Program-made: the position numbers and the translations under genes
Source: Cellulophaga sp. 20_2_10
GTDB taxonomy: Bacteria; Bacteroidota; Bacteroidia; Flavobacteriales; Flavobacteriaceae
Direction of reading: 5' to 3'
NCBI RefSeq assembly: GCF_023476645.1
Contig: NZ_JAMCOJ010000001.1
Coordinates: 310,001-374,000 of the forward strand
Length of the DNA stretch: 64,000 bases
The notes under the pieces: generated by a model
Seen by the model: only the letters and a program-made list of their open reading frames with translations
The model's database searches: none
What the model was told of the DNA's origin: nothing
Shown here: positions 34,829-44,373 of the stretch, piece after piece
Position numbering within the stretch: the first letter of the stretch is position 1
How the letters are laid out: the number at the start of each line of letters is the position of its first letter

Positions 34829-35793
34829 TCTTTATTTCTGTTTAACACACTAATTACTAAACGTGCTACCGTTTGCATTTCTTCTGGTTTGCTAGAAGCT
34901 ATAAATAGTGTTAAACTGGCTAATGTATCGTTACTAATTATGGGTTGCTGCTCACTATTAAACAACATGTTGTTTTGTTGCAAAAACTTTAAAAAACAAG
35001 CTGCTGCAATACGCTTGTTACCATCTACAAACGAGTGGTTTTTTACTACAAAATATAAAAGCATGGTTGCTTTTTCTTCTAAACTTGGGTAAAAATCGTC
35101 GTCCCCAAATCCTTTTGCTATTTGCGCCACAGAACTCTCAAAGCTTTTATCTTTTTCTTTACCAAAAACATCAGAATCGAACTCCGTGAGCATTTGGTTG
35201 ATTATTTCCTGATAATCGTTTAAACTTGGGTAATTGGCTTCTTTTGTCGTTAAACCTTTAGCATCTAGCTCTTCATGATCATAATCATCTAACAAGCTTA
35301 AACCTTTAGCAAAGGTCTCTAAGATTATAGTGTCTGATGCTTTATCTTCTATTGCTTTACTTACTGTTCTGGTTAAAATATGAATCCCGTCTTTTAGTAA
35401 TTTTACTTCTTGTTCTTTTTGCTCTAAACGTTTTTCATTAAGCGCATAGCCTTTAATGAGATAGTCTTTTAAAATACTATTTGCCCATATTCTAAATTGT
35501 GTTCCTCTTTGAGATTTAACTCTATAACCTACGGATATTATTACATCAAGATTATAATGTTCTGTTTGATATGTTTTACCATCTAAAGCAGTTGTCGCAA
35601 ATTTTGCGACAACTGAATCCTTACTTAACTCCCGTTCTTTAAAGACATTGTTTATATGCTTACCAATAGTTTTAACATCTCTATCGAACAAGGTAACGAG
35701 TTGGTTTCTATTTAACCAAACCGTTTCGTTATCAAATTGAACAGAAACTTCTACTTGATTGCCTTTAGCTAGAAATATTTTTATTTCACTCAT
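34822..35793 (-). CDS. rhuM: RhuM-Fic/Doc fusion protein
   Basis: A 323-residue protein. The N-terminal 120 residues are RhuM-like (FDRDVKTIGKHINNVFKERE, YNLDVIISVGYRV). A charged linker leads to a C-terminal Fic/Doc domain with HSFVDGNKR at 253-261. The NKR ending follows Doc-type enzymes rather than GNGR. Genes of this type are often found in type I restriction operons, and some Doc/Fic proteins are toxins. Activity here is unknown. It lies 57 bases after hsdR on the same strand. Confidence 0.9.
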   Translation of the reverse strand: MSEIKIFLAKGNQVEVSVQFDNETVWLNRNQLVTLFDRDVKTIGKHINNVFKERELSKDSVVAKFATTALDGKTYQTEHYNLDVIISVGYRVKSQRGTQFRIWANSILKDYLIKGYALNEKRLEQKEQEVKLLKDGIHILTRTVSKAIEDKASDTIILETFAKGLSLLDDYDHEELDAKGLTTKEANYPSLNDYQEIINQMLTEFDSDVFGKEKDKSFESSVAQIAKGFGDDDFYPSLEEKATMLLYFVVKNHSFVDGNKRIAAACFLKFLQQNNMLFNSEQQPIISNDTLASLTLFIASSKPEEMQTVARLVISVLNRNKDN

Positions 35794-35850
35794 TTCACTT
35801 TATTATTGAACTATTAAGGATTTCTTAATAGTTGCTTTTTCACGCTTCAA

Positions 35851-38800
35851 TTATGCAACGTTACCGTTATATTCGTTCATGTATTCTTTTACAATAATGC
35901 TATTAATACGCCTAACGTCGGTAGTATTAATGTCTATTTTTTGTTCTTTTTTAAATTGGCTCACTACTAAACGCATCATCATTTTTTCTACATAACTTTC
36001 GTTTTCTAAAATTTTAGAGTTTTGCTGAATTTCAGTATCTACTGCTGTTTTCAATCCTTTTAGGGCATCAAATAATTTGCGTTCACTATCGGTTAATGGA
36101 TCTTTTTCCATTAATCGTTTATGGATGCGTGCATATTTAGCATCGTAATCGTATTTCGCTTTTAGTAACTGATTTTCGCGCTCTAGTTTTTTAGCTTTAT
36201 CATAAATGGCATTTAACGCTTTTATGTTGGCTTCCATTTCTTCCTTGGTAACCTCGCTTAAATTCTTCTTCTTAAACAAGCGTTCTAGTTCTTCTTTAAG
36301 CGATATAAAACTAGGATCTTTCTGGTCAAAATTTCCTGCTAACATTTCTCGGGTTTTACCCAACGTGTTTTTCAACTCGTCTGCCAATACCATTTCTTCT
36401 TCCTTCACTTTGGTAAAAGCGAAAATAACATCTTCTAAAGCGGTATTTAAAATGTTCTCGGTATCAACATTATTTTCTAATGCTATTCTGGTGTTTATTA
36501 ATGCTAATCTATCATTAGTTAATCGTGCTAAAACAGAAAGTGCTCTAAAGTCTAATTTTTCTAGTAATTCAAAATTACCAGATAAACGGATTAGGTTATA
36601 TAACTCTTTAGAATTGTTTAAGGCTTTAGCTATCTGGCGTATTTCCGTACGATCATTAATTTCAGAAATCTGATCTCCGAAAATAGTCGCATTTTCGGTA
36701 TTAAATTTGAAAAGAACATCTTTTATTTCTTCAATCTCCTGTTTTATTTCCTCTGGTTTTTTAAACAGATTAGAATAATGCTGCATTTCATCTCCCAGCT
36801 CACTTTGCAACTCGTTAAAATAATCTTGATTGGTTTTATCGAACTCTTTTTGGATGTCTGCAAAATCAACTACAAAACCATATTTATGTGCCTTATAAGT
36901 TCTATTAACACGTGTAAGTGTTTGTAATAAGTTATGTGATTTAATTTTTCTACCTATGTAGAGCTTCTTTAAACGTTTGGCATCAAAACCAGTAAGTAAC
37001 ATATTATATACAAATAGTAAATCGAGTTTACCTGCTTTAAAATCGGATACCCAATCTCTTCGGTCTTGCTTAGTACCAATATCATGTAAAATAACTTGTG
37101 CTGTATTTACTTTACTCTCCTCTTTCTTTTTGCTACCATAACTCGCAGGTTCTTCTGCTGCAGAATTCAATAAAGATGCTTTTTTATCAGCATAAGTTTC
37201 TTCAAAAATGTCATACATCATTTTAGCTTGGTCAGACGAATCGCAAACTACCATACCACCAATGCTATTATCATTCATAGAAATTCTAGCTTGCTCCATA
37301 TCTTTTACAATATAGTCTAGCATAGGTTCTACAAAACGATGATCGGCAAAGAGTTTTTTCTTATCAATATTACCTTGTAATACTTTAATATTTTCTAAAG
37401 CTTCTTGTAATACCAACTTATAATTGGTTTCAATTTCTTCACGGATTAATCGTAAAGTGTAACCATCTTTAATAGATAGGTTGTAGTAGTATTTATGAAT
37501 ATAATCACCAAATAAGGTTTTAGAATTATATTCTGAACCCAACAATGGTGTTCCTGTTAATCCTATTTTAATGGAATGTTTATCGGCTAATTCTAAATTA
37601 GCTAAAAAACTACCTTTTGGATTATAACTACGGTGAACTTCATCTAAAAAGAAAACACGCTGTATGCTTAAATTGTAATCGTTGTTTTTAATAACATCGG
37701 GATCGTCTTTAAACTTCTGGATATTTACAACCGTTATTTCTGCTTGACCAGAATTATTATGGATAACTTGGGTCGATTTAATATCCTTACTAAAAGCATC
37801 TCTGCTATCTATGGTGTGTACTTTTAAACCACGCGCATTAAATTCTTTTGCCGCTTGTACTAACAAATCTATGCGATCAACAATAAAGTAGAACTTAGGT
37901 ATAATGGTTTTCTGCTGAAAGTAATGCGTTAAATGCTTAACATTAAAAAATGCTAGGGCTGTTTTACCAGAACCTTGCGTATGCCAAATAATTCCTTTTT
38001 TAATACCGTTTTCCAACTTGTTTTCTATCGCTTTGGTAGCAAATAGTTGTGGATAACGCATAATGTGTTTTTCTAAACCTTTTTCTTCTTCAACATAAGC
38101 AAAAGCATATCGTAATATAAATTTTAAACGATCGCGTTGAAATAAGGATGTTGAAATAGAATTGGTTGCTTTATTTGGATCTTTATTAGATTGATATTCC
38201 TTTGAATTTTTAATACTTAAAAGATTGGTATCTTTTAAAACAAAGATTTCATCCTCTTCTGAAAGCGGTTTTAGTATCGTATTTAAATCAAAGGTTTCTT
38301 CTTCCCTAAAATAATTGAATATTGGTTTTCTGTAATTTGTAGTACTATAAAATGCACCTTCTAGCATTTGGGTATCATCCTCACTATACTCCATGTTGTT
38401 AGAAAACACCATAAGTTGTGTTAGGTTGATGAATTTTCGGAATTTCTTATTCTGAAAACGACGCTGCATTCTATTGTGTTCATCACGAACACCATTTCTA
38501 TTGTTCGGCTTTTTAACTTCAATAAAAACCAAAGGCATTCCATTAATTAAAAGAATAATATCTGGTCTAAAGGTTTCATCGTCTTTTTTATAGGGTAATT
38601 CTGTAACGACGTGAAATGAGTTATTATCAAAATTTTCAAAATCAATAAGCTTAATGCCCGATTGATCTATGAGTTTATTGTAAAAAGCGCGACCTAAATC
38701 TTCATATTCTAATGAAATAGAAATATCATCATATACTTTTTGAATATCCTTTTCTGATAAATTAGAATTTATCTTTTGAATACGCTCTTTAAAAATAGCA

Positions 38801-38919
38801 GTAAAAATATTCGTATTCTCGTCCCATTGAGCTCCTTTCAAAGAAAGGTATGTATAACCCAATTGAATTAAATGAAGTATTGACGGAATTTTAACTCTGG
38901 AATCCTCGTTATGAATCAT
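35851..38919 (-). CDS. hsdR: Type I restriction-modification endonuclease subunit HsdR
   Basis: Motor and nuclease of the type I complex. The 1022-residue protein has an N-terminal PD-(D/E)xK nuclease (Asp120, Glu134, Lys136 in FRPDIILL and FIEVKKP). Superfamily 2 helicase motifs follow, with Walker A QGSGKT at 315-320 and DEVH at 426-429, and then a long helical C-terminal part that binds the methyltransferase core. It is first in the minus-strand operon. About 400 non-coding bases precede it and probably hold the operon promoter. Confidence 0.96.
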   Translation of the reverse strand: MIHNEDSRVKIPSILHLIQLGYTYLSLKGAQWDENTNIFTAIFKERIQKINSNLSEKDIQKVYDDISISLEYEDLGRAFYNKLIDQSGIKLIDFENFDNNSFHVVTELPYKKDDETFRPDIILLINGMPLVFIEVKKPNNRNGVRDEHNRMQRRFQNKKFRKFINLTQLMVFSNNMEYSEDDTQMLEGAFYSTTNYRKPIFNYFREEETFDLNTILKPLSEEDEIFVLKDTNLLSIKNSKEYQSNKDPNKATNSISTSLFQRDRLKFILRYAFAYVEEEKGLEKHIMRYPQLFATKAIENKLENGIKKGIIWHTQGSGKTALAFFNVKHLTHYFQQKTIIPKFYFIVDRIDLLVQAAKEFNARGLKVHTIDSRDAFSKDIKSTQVIHNNSGQAEITVVNIQKFKDDPDVIKNNDYNLSIQRVFFLDEVHRSYNPKGSFLANLELADKHSIKIGLTGTPLLGSEYNSKTLFGDYIHKYYYNLSIKDGYTLRLIREEIETNYKLVLQEALENIKVLQGNIDKKKLFADHRFVEPMLDYIVKDMEQARISMNDNSIGGMVVCDSSDQAKMMYDIFEETYADKKASLLNSAAEEPASYGSKKKEESKVNTAQVILHDIGTKQDRRDWVSDFKAGKLDLLFVYNMLLTGFDAKRLKKLYIGRKIKSHNLLQTLTRVNRTYKAHKYGFVVDFADIQKEFDKTNQDYFNELQSELGDEMQHYSNLFKKPEEIKQEIEEIKDVLFKFNTENATIFGDQISEINDRTEIRQIAKALNNSKELYNLIRLSGNFELLEKLDFRALSVLARLTNDRLALINTRIALENNVDTENILNTALEDVIFAFTKVKEEEMVLADELKNTLGKTREMLAGNFDQKDPSFISLKEELERLFKKKNLSEVTKEEMEANIKALNAIYDKAKKLERENQLLKAKYDYDAKYARIHKRLMEKDPLTDSERKLFDALKGLKTAVDTEIQQNSKILENESYVEKMMMRLVVSQFKKEQKIDINTTDVRRINSIIVKEYMNEYNGNVA

Positions 38920-39324
38920 TAATTTATTTATTTAATGCACTAAAAGAGCTAATTGTATAAGCTCTAAAGATATCTAATTTATCTAAATTCTTACTCGTAA
39001 ATATCCTAAAAAACAATACGGCTTCTTTACGTTTTTCCGTAATGCTCTATAAAAAAATAATACAACGCTATATAAAATTAACCACTGTTATTTAACGCAA
39101 TAACAAGTGTAACTGTAAATGCGGATGATTTTTAGTTTTAAGCAAGAAATGTAAATCTATTTTAGATAAGACAAGCCCATTAATGTATAGTTGGGTACAA
39201 ATACGTTATAGTTGGGAACCTTATACCCACAATTGTCTTTTTATCCTTTTAAAAAGCTACAAAATGTAGTAAACAAAAAAAAGCCATTACAATAGTTTGC
39301 AATGGCTTTTTATAATGTGTTGTT
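38920..39324. other. Non-coding region upstream of the restriction operon
   Basis: About 400 bases with no gene. It contains two direct TATAGTTGGG copies 21 bases apart (39186 and 39207), followed by TATACCCA (39222), which resembles an operator, and the terminator of the lipoprotein gene at the right end. Confidence 0.55.
39279..39310 (-). terminator. Terminator of the lipoprotein gene (duplicated sequence)
   Basis: Stem AAAAGCCATT / AATGGCTTTT with an inner CAA/TTG pairing, directly after the lipoprotein gene. The same sequence with its flanks recurs at 40470-40501. Confidence 0.85.
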
Positions 39325-40293
39325 CTATAATTTAATTTCCTTAGTTATTAATTTATACTCGCCAGAATCTGAAAACTCACTATAAGTAACCTTAATAATA
39401 TTAGGGCTTACTATTTTTAGCATATCTTCTTTTTGAACAGTATCAAAAATATTCCTGTTTACAAATAAAGGATCTATAATTTCTGGTTTATAATAATTAT
39501 TCGCATTTATTACTCTTAGAGCTGAATTTCTTCTACCAGAAGAATAAACTAATATATCATCTGATCCATCATTATTTAAATCTCCTAAAGTAGATAACTC
39601 ACTCATACTTGAGTTCACCGTAATTGGCCAAATATTTTTATTAGAAAAATGTATTACAGCCTTAGTTCCTCCAATGTACTCATCTTGTAATAAGTACAAT
39701 TCTCCTTCTTCTAGTTTGCTCTCATCAAATATATAATCGGAATCTAATAACCTTTTAGGATCAACGATCCAAGCATATTCTTTTTCGCCATCTCCATTAA
39801 AATCACCTTGTATTTTTTTAGCCTTATTAATTTCTTCTTTTTTAAAATTAATATCACTTGTAACTAAATCGTTCTCTTCAATAATTTTCCATTCATTAGC
39901 TACTTTTTTAAACACTAAATAGGATGGATAATCTTTATCTATAGAATTTACGGTCACCTTTTTTAAGAATGATATTTTAATTTTATTATTAATTAAATCC
40001 TTATAAACTTCACTAATTTCTATATCTAGTTGTTTAAAGTCTTTATACTGATCAAATAAAGTTGACTTGTCGTTTCTTATGTACTCTTGTGATTTTTCTT
40101 TTCCATAATAATTAACTGTCGTATTATATTGGTTTGCTAAACTATTTAGATCTTTAGTATTATGATTCTGATTCCAAATTTTTAATACTTTTAAAATTTC
40201 AATTTTATCATCTAAAACCTTCTCACTTTCTTTACAGTTATAAAGACAAAGAGATAAAATAAGTATAATTATTAATGTCGGTTGTTTGGTCAT
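39325..40293 (-). CDS. Lipoprotein with NTF2-like and FG-GAP-like segments
   Basis: A 322-residue protein with a lipoprotein signal (LCLYNCKE, Cys20). Residues about 30-145 resemble an NTF2-like SnoaL domain. Later segments GDFNGDGEKEYAWI and GDLNNDGSDDILVY are FG-GAP-like, calcium-loop repeats of the kind found in envelope proteins. Its function is not known. It is flanked by two nearly identical terminator segments, suggesting it was inserted next to the small conserved gene at 40520. Confidence 0.75.
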   Translation of the reverse strand: MTKQPTLIIILILSLCLYNCKESEKVLDDKIEILKVLKIWNQNHNTKDLNSLANQYNTTVNYYGKEKSQEYIRNDKSTLFDQYKDFKQLDIEISEVYKDLINNKIKISFLKKVTVNSIDKDYPSYLVFKKVANEWKIIEENDLVTSDINFKKEEINKAKKIQGDFNGDGEKEYAWIVDPKRLLDSDYIFDESKLEEGELYLLQDEYIGGTKAVIHFSNKNIWPITVNSSMSELSTLGDLNNDGSDDILVYSSGRRNSALRVINANNYYKPEIIDPLFVNRNIFDTVQKEDMLKIVSPNIIKVTYSEFSDSGEYKLITKEIKL

Positions 40294-40469
40294 TTGTTTG
40301 AGTGGTTTAAGCTTTATGAACGTCTTGCTTTTTTAATTGTTGTAAGTAAATAGCCTAATTTAAAAAATATAAGAAAATGGATTAACTATCATAATTGACA
40401 AGTATAACAAATGTATTTGTAAGAATTATCAAACGTAAACCATAACACTAATTGTTATTGTAGTAAAAA

Positions 40470-40501
40470 AAAAGCCATTACAATAGTTTGCAATGGCTTT
40501 T
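40470..40501 (-). terminator. Terminator of the small conserved gene (second copy)
   Basis: Same hairpin as 39279-39310, with identical flanking TATAATGTGT and a GTAGTAAA lead. It lies directly after the 73-residue gene. Confidence 0.85.
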
Positions 40502-40519
40502 TATAATGTGTTTGTTGTA

Positions 40520-40741
40520 TTACTCTACAATCTCGTAATCTATATCTAGTTTACGCAATGCTCTTAAGGCAGAACCTGTGTTTTTATCTTCTATTTCTAT
40601 GTCTACGGCATCGCCTTCTAAAAGTATTTCTGTTAACTCATTAGCCAAGGAGCCATCTACATCTGAAATTTCTGTTATGCATTTGGCTATGGCTCTTTTA
40701 TCTGGTCTTTGAGCATCACAAGATAATAGGTTTATTTTCAT
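40520..40741 (-). CDS. Small conserved protein of flavobacteria
   Basis: A 73-residue acidic protein, MKINLLSCDAQRPDKRA..., with a central SLANELTEILLEGDAVDIEIE stretch. No known domain is recognised. The length, ATG start and following terminator make it a real gene; similar short proteins occur in related genomes as far as I recall. No signal or membrane helix is seen, so it is probably cytoplasmic. The ALRALRKLDIDYEIVE ending resembles a small ferredoxin-like or ACT-like fold, but this is only a guess. Confidence 0.6.
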   Translation of the reverse strand: MKINLLSCDAQRPDKRAIAKCITEISDVDGSLANELTEILLEGDAVDIEIEDKNTGSALRALRKLDIDYEIVE

Positions 40742-40844
40742 AATTGTATTTTATAATTGTACCAGCTGTACGTAATGTTTCTGTGTTTGACACAATTTAG
40801 TCAATAAAAAGTAAAATTGAGATACGCTTTGCTCTTAAAAGCAA

Positions 40845-40867
40845 AAAAAGCCCAAAAAGGGCTTTTT
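40845..40867 (-). terminator. Terminator after universal stress protein gene
   Basis: Stem AAAAAGCCC / GGGCTTTTT with a five-base loop, 24 bases after the stop of the minus-strand stress gene. Confidence 0.85.
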
Positions 40868-40890
40868 AAGACTATAGTTATGGGGTTGCT

Positions 40891-41742
40891 TTAGTTTTTT
40901 ATAGTATGTAATGCCAATATGGGTACATTGGTATTATTACCCAACTCTTTTACCATTGGGTTAGAGAATATACTACCAAAAAAATTGTGCTTTTTGTTTA
41001 CAAAAGCTATCATACCACTATCTCTACTCTGTACAAAAGAGCGTACACCGTTATGCAAATTTTGATTGTATAATTTATGATGTGTGAATATAGCGGGTGC
41101 TAATATCTGATTTAAAACGGCTTTATTTTCTATTTGTTGGTTGCTAAATTCCAAGTCTTTCTGAATATACAATACGCGTATTGCTGCACTGGCTAACTTA
41201 GCAATCTCTAGTAAAGTTGCCAATTCTGCCTCTTTATAGGTGGTTTTAAAACTGGTAGGAAACACAATTTCGGCCGCTACTTTATAGGTAATATGTCCAG
41301 GAATGGCTAGTACTGGACAAGCTCTAATTTTTTCCATTGCTACTACGGCATTACTACCTAAAATTAGATGTTTGCTGTCTGTTTCTCCTCTTGTACCCAT
41401 AAGTACCAAAGCAATATCTTTACTTTTAATGGTCTCTTTTAGGTTGTCTGTGAGGTCGCCAATTTCTATAAGGTACTCAAATGTATGGTTGGTATTTTTA
41501 GTGTTAAATGGAGGTTGTGTTTTTAACGCTTCCATCTTTTTTTCTGCTTCTTCTTTGGCTTCCGTTACCGTTTGGTCTACATTATCTACACTTAAGAGGT
41601 TGCTTTTTGCATACCCTGGAACATAACAAGAGTGCAGTACAAAAAACTGACATTCCTCCTCTTTGTAAAGCTGAGTAGCATACTGTATGGCGTTATTAGA
41701 ATTTGCTGAAAAATCTGTGGGTAATAGTATTCTTTTTTTCAT
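40891..41742 (-). CDS. Universal stress protein, tandem UspA
   Basis: A 283-residue cytoplasmic protein with two Usp domains. The first has the ATP-binding motif GTRGETDSKHLILGSNAVVAM at residues 117-137; the second domain is degenerate. The first domain could bind ATP. It is followed by a terminator and lies 149 bases downstream of a paralogous stress protein gene. The exact stress is unknown. Confidence 0.9.
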   Translation of the reverse strand: MKKRILLPTDFSANSNNAIQYATQLYKEEECQFFVLHSCYVPGYAKSNLLSVDNVDQTVTEAKEEAEKKMEALKTQPPFNTKNTNHTFEYLIEIGDLTDNLKETIKSKDIALVLMGTRGETDSKHLILGSNAVVAMEKIRACPVLAIPGHITYKVAAEIVFPTSFKTTYKEAELATLLEIAKLASAAIRVLYIQKDLEFSNQQIENKAVLNQILAPAIFTHHKLYNQNLHNGVRSFVQSRDSGMIAFVNKKHNFFGSIFSNPMVKELGNNTNVPILALHTIKN

Positions 41743-41891
41743 AATAACTATAGTTTTAAAATTGATTAAAAATTGAATGTAACGCCTATAAAATACTATT
41801 GCAAACGTGCATAAATTAATGAAACCGAATGCACATCAACCTATATAAAAAACCTACGCTTTGTGTTTACTACCGTAAAACTGCTTATAAG

Positions 41892-42740
41892 TTAGTAACG
41901 ACTAATGTTTTGCAGTACCAAAAATGGTATTTTAATTTGCAGTCCAATATCCTCTATGGTAGAGCTATATAGTATGTTTTCTAGATATGAGTGTCTGCGG
42001 TTTACCATTACTAACATATCTATATTTTGATCTGCTATGGTATTATTTATACTTGCTGTTATGTCTTTCCCAGCGGTTTTTAAATTAGTACATCTATTCT
42101 CTTTAAATGAGCTATCTAAAAACATTTTATTGTCTAACTGCCTGTGCGACGATGGTTTAAAATCTGACACATACAAGAAATTTACAGCTGCACCATAGTT
42201 TTTTGCCAAGGTGCTTACCAACTTTAACTCTCTGCGTTTATAGGCTAACATATAATCTGTAGGAAAGAGTATATTTTTAGGATACTCTCTGTGGTACGTT
42301 ACAGGTATTGCTAAAACCGGACATTCTACATATTTTATAACTTGTAAGGTGTTGCTACCAAAGGTAATGTTACGGTCGTTTGTTTTGCCTTTAGTGCCCA
42401 TAACTACCAAGTCTGCATTTTGTTTGTCTACAATTTGGTTTATCTCATCTACCAAGCTACCAAAACTAGCAGTGTACGTATATTTATGCTTTGGGTTAGG
42501 AGAAACTTCTAATATTTCTGCAACTTCTTTTTGTAATGCTTTTTCTATTTTTTGCTGATAGGCATCTTTATATTCATCAAAATCGTCCCTATCCAATGTA
42601 GTCGTATTTTTATATACTTCATCTGCATAGGCGTGCAGTATAGTAATTTCACTTATATCATGCTTAAATAAATGTACGGCATACATTATGGCATTCATAG
42701 ATGTTTCTGAGAAATCTGTAGGAATTACTATTTTTTTCAT
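41892..42740 (-). CDS. Universal stress protein, tandem UspA (paralogue)
   Basis: A 282-residue protein paralogous to the preceding Usp, with GTKGKTNDRNITFGSNTLQV in the first domain and a degenerate second domain. The N terminus (IVIPTDFSETSMNAIMYA) is the classical Usp start. It lies next to a 3-hydroxyacyl-CoA dehydrogenase gene. A role in survival under stress, perhaps low oxygen or starvation, is inferred from the family. Confidence 0.9.
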   Translation of the reverse strand: MKKIVIPTDFSETSMNAIMYAVHLFKHDISEITILHAYADEVYKNTTTLDRDDFDEYKDAYQQKIEKALQKEVAEILEVSPNPKHKYTYTASFGSLVDEINQIVDKQNADLVVMGTKGKTNDRNITFGSNTLQVIKYVECPVLAIPVTYHREYPKNILFPTDYMLAYKRRELKLVSTLAKNYGAAVNFLYVSDFKPSSHRQLDNKMFLDSSFKENRCTNLKTAGKDITASINNTIADQNIDMLVMVNRRHSYLENILYSSTIEDIGLQIKIPFLVLQNISRY

Positions 42741-42824
42741 CTTGATGGATTTGTTTTAATTATGCTCTAATTTAACCACTAATCACCAGATATAAAATGA
42801 CTTATATCATATTTTAAAAATACC

Positions 42825-43721
42825 TTACGTTAAAAAGTCAGGGTTTTTATACGCCGGGTTTGGGTATTTGTAAAAGCCCTCTCCTGTAGAAACACCTAAT
42901 TTATTTTTAGCTATATAATTCTCTTTTAGGAATTGTACTGTTTTTATTTTTAACTCATTCTTAGTCTTATCTGCTTCTATTTTATTAATATTATAGGCTG
43001 TTGTAATACCTACAACATCTAAAATACCAAAAGGACCTAAAGGAGCTCCAGTGGCTTTCATCCAAGTTTTGTCTATGGTTTTTGGATCTGCAACCTCACT
43101 AACCAATAAATCTGTTGCAGCAGTAAGCAATGGCACCAATAAGGAATTAAGAATGTATCCTGGTTGCTCTTTATGCAATGGCAAAGCTAGCATACCTATT
43201 GCTTTGGCAAATTCTACTACAGCAGCAAAAACCGTTGGGTCTGTGGTAGCGTGTCCCATAATTTCTGCCGTATTATGTATCCAAATGGTATTGGCAAAAT
43301 GCAAGGCTATAAACTTTTCTGGTCTCCCAGTTGCCGCTGCAAACGTACTTGGTAAAAGTGTAGACGAATTGGTAGCAAAAACTGTTTTCTCTGGTGCTAC
43401 TTTTGCTAATTTATGATAAAACTCTATTTTTATTTCAGGGTTTTCTGGTACCGCTTCTATGAGTAAATCGGCATTTTTTACTGCTATTTCTAAATCCGAG
43501 TTATAACTTAGGTTGTGAAACGTTTGATCTATCTGTTCTTGCGTTGCATTTAAATCTGTTTTAAAAGCAGTGCTCATAGTTTCAAATTTTGCTTTTGCTT
43601 TTTCTAAAACAGCATCATTTATATCGTAAACAGTTACGTTAAAGCCATAAAAAGCAGATTGAAAAGCTATTTGATATCCTAAAACTCCACTGCCTGCTAC
43701 AGTTATATTCTTGAAATTCAT
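42825..43721 (-). CDS. 3-hydroxyacyl-CoA (3-hydroxybutyryl-CoA) dehydrogenase
   Basis: NAD-dependent enzyme that interconverts 3-hydroxyacyl-CoA and 3-oxoacyl-CoA. The 298-residue protein has the Rossmann motif AGSGVLGYQIAF (G10, G12, G15), FATNSSTLLP with the catalytic Ser region near 118, and FANTIWIHNTAEI. The C-terminal helical domain begins near LLVPLLTAATDLLV. The length fits single-domain HBDH-type enzymes rather than the fused beta-oxidation protein. It is in a run of stress and small proteins on the minus strand. Confidence 0.88.
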   Translation of the reverse strand: MNFKNITVAGSGVLGYQIAFQSAFYGFNVTVYDINDAVLEKAKAKFETMSTAFKTDLNATQEQIDQTFHNLSYNSDLEIAVKNADLLIEAVPENPEIKIEFYHKLAKVAPEKTVFATNSSTLLPSTFAAATGRPEKFIALHFANTIWIHNTAEIMGHATTDPTVFAAVVEFAKAIGMLALPLHKEQPGYILNSLLVPLLTAATDLLVSEVADPKTIDKTWMKATGAPLGPFGILDVVGITTAYNINKIEADKTKNELKIKTVQFLKENYIAKNKLGVSTGEGFYKYPNPAYKNPDFLT

Positions 43722-43759
43722 TTGTATTATGTATTTGTAGTTACCACAAAACCAACATT

Positions 43760-44125
43760 CTAAATTTTAAGAATATCTGTTGGTGTTTCTATTAAAATGG
43801 TCATATCTCCTCTTAATACAATGGGTTGTTTCATTATATTAGGGTTGTGCTGTATCATTTTTATCCAATCGTTAGTAGATAAACTATGCGGCTCAAATTT
43901 AGAGGTATACGCTGGGTGGTGTTGGTTTACAAGATCTGAAACCGCTATATGCAACCGATCTGCCAATTCTATAATTTGTATTCCCGTAAGTTTTTCTTTT
44001 AAGATATCTACTTCATGTATAATATAACCCTCCGTTTTTGCATAGGCCAAAGTTTGTTTTGCTCTAACAGATTCGGAACTGTAATACATTGTAATTTGCC
44101 TATTAGACGTAGCTATTTCTCCCAT
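43760..44125 (-). CDS. ArsC/Spx-like protein lacking the redox cysteine
   Basis: A 121-residue thioredoxin-fold protein of the ArsC/Spx group (YYSSESVRAKQTLAYA). Where ArsC and Spx have a CxxC or CX2R catalytic site, it has SSESVR, with no cysteine at all. Later family elements (IQIIELADRLHIAV, KQPIVLRGDMTILIETP) are kept. It therefore probably works without thiol chemistry, perhaps in binding or regulation. It lies 38 bases after the dehydrogenase gene in the direction of transcription opposite order, and is followed by small helical genes. Confidence 0.75.
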   Translation of the reverse strand: MGEIATSNRQITMYYSSESVRAKQTLAYAKTEGYIIHEVDILKEKLTGIQIIELADRLHIAVSDLVNQHHPAYTSKFEPHSLSTNDWIKMIQHNPNIMKQPIVLRGDMTILIETPTDILKI

Positions 44126-44154
44126 ATCTTTACATTCTACTTGTTATACATTTT

Positions 44155-44349
44155 TTATGTATGATGTTTTAATAACTCCTTTAACCCCTCTAAGTAGTCT
44201 TGTAATGCTTTTTTGTTTAAATGCGAACTATGGCCCTCTTTTAGTGTTATGGGCTCCTCATCTAAGTTGCGATACAGTTCCGGGTAATTGGTCTCTATCT
44301 CTGTTGTTAGGTCCGTAATTTCTTTTAAAATTTCATCTACACTTTTCAT
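44155..44349 (-). CDS. Small conserved helical protein
   Basis: A 64-residue acidic protein with a helical first part (VDEILKEITDLTTEIETNYPELYR), a loop with HSSHLNKKALQDYLEGLK, and a histidine pair at the end. No known family is recognised. Size and ATG start support a real gene. It lies between the ArsC-like gene (29 bases) and the larger helical gene (24 bases), so these three are likely one transcript. Confidence 0.65.
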   Translation of the reverse strand: MKSVDEILKEITDLTTEIETNYPELYRNLDEEPITLKEGHSSHLNKKALQDYLEGLKELLKHHT

Positions 44350-44373
44350 AAGTTTTAATTTTAAAATTACAAC

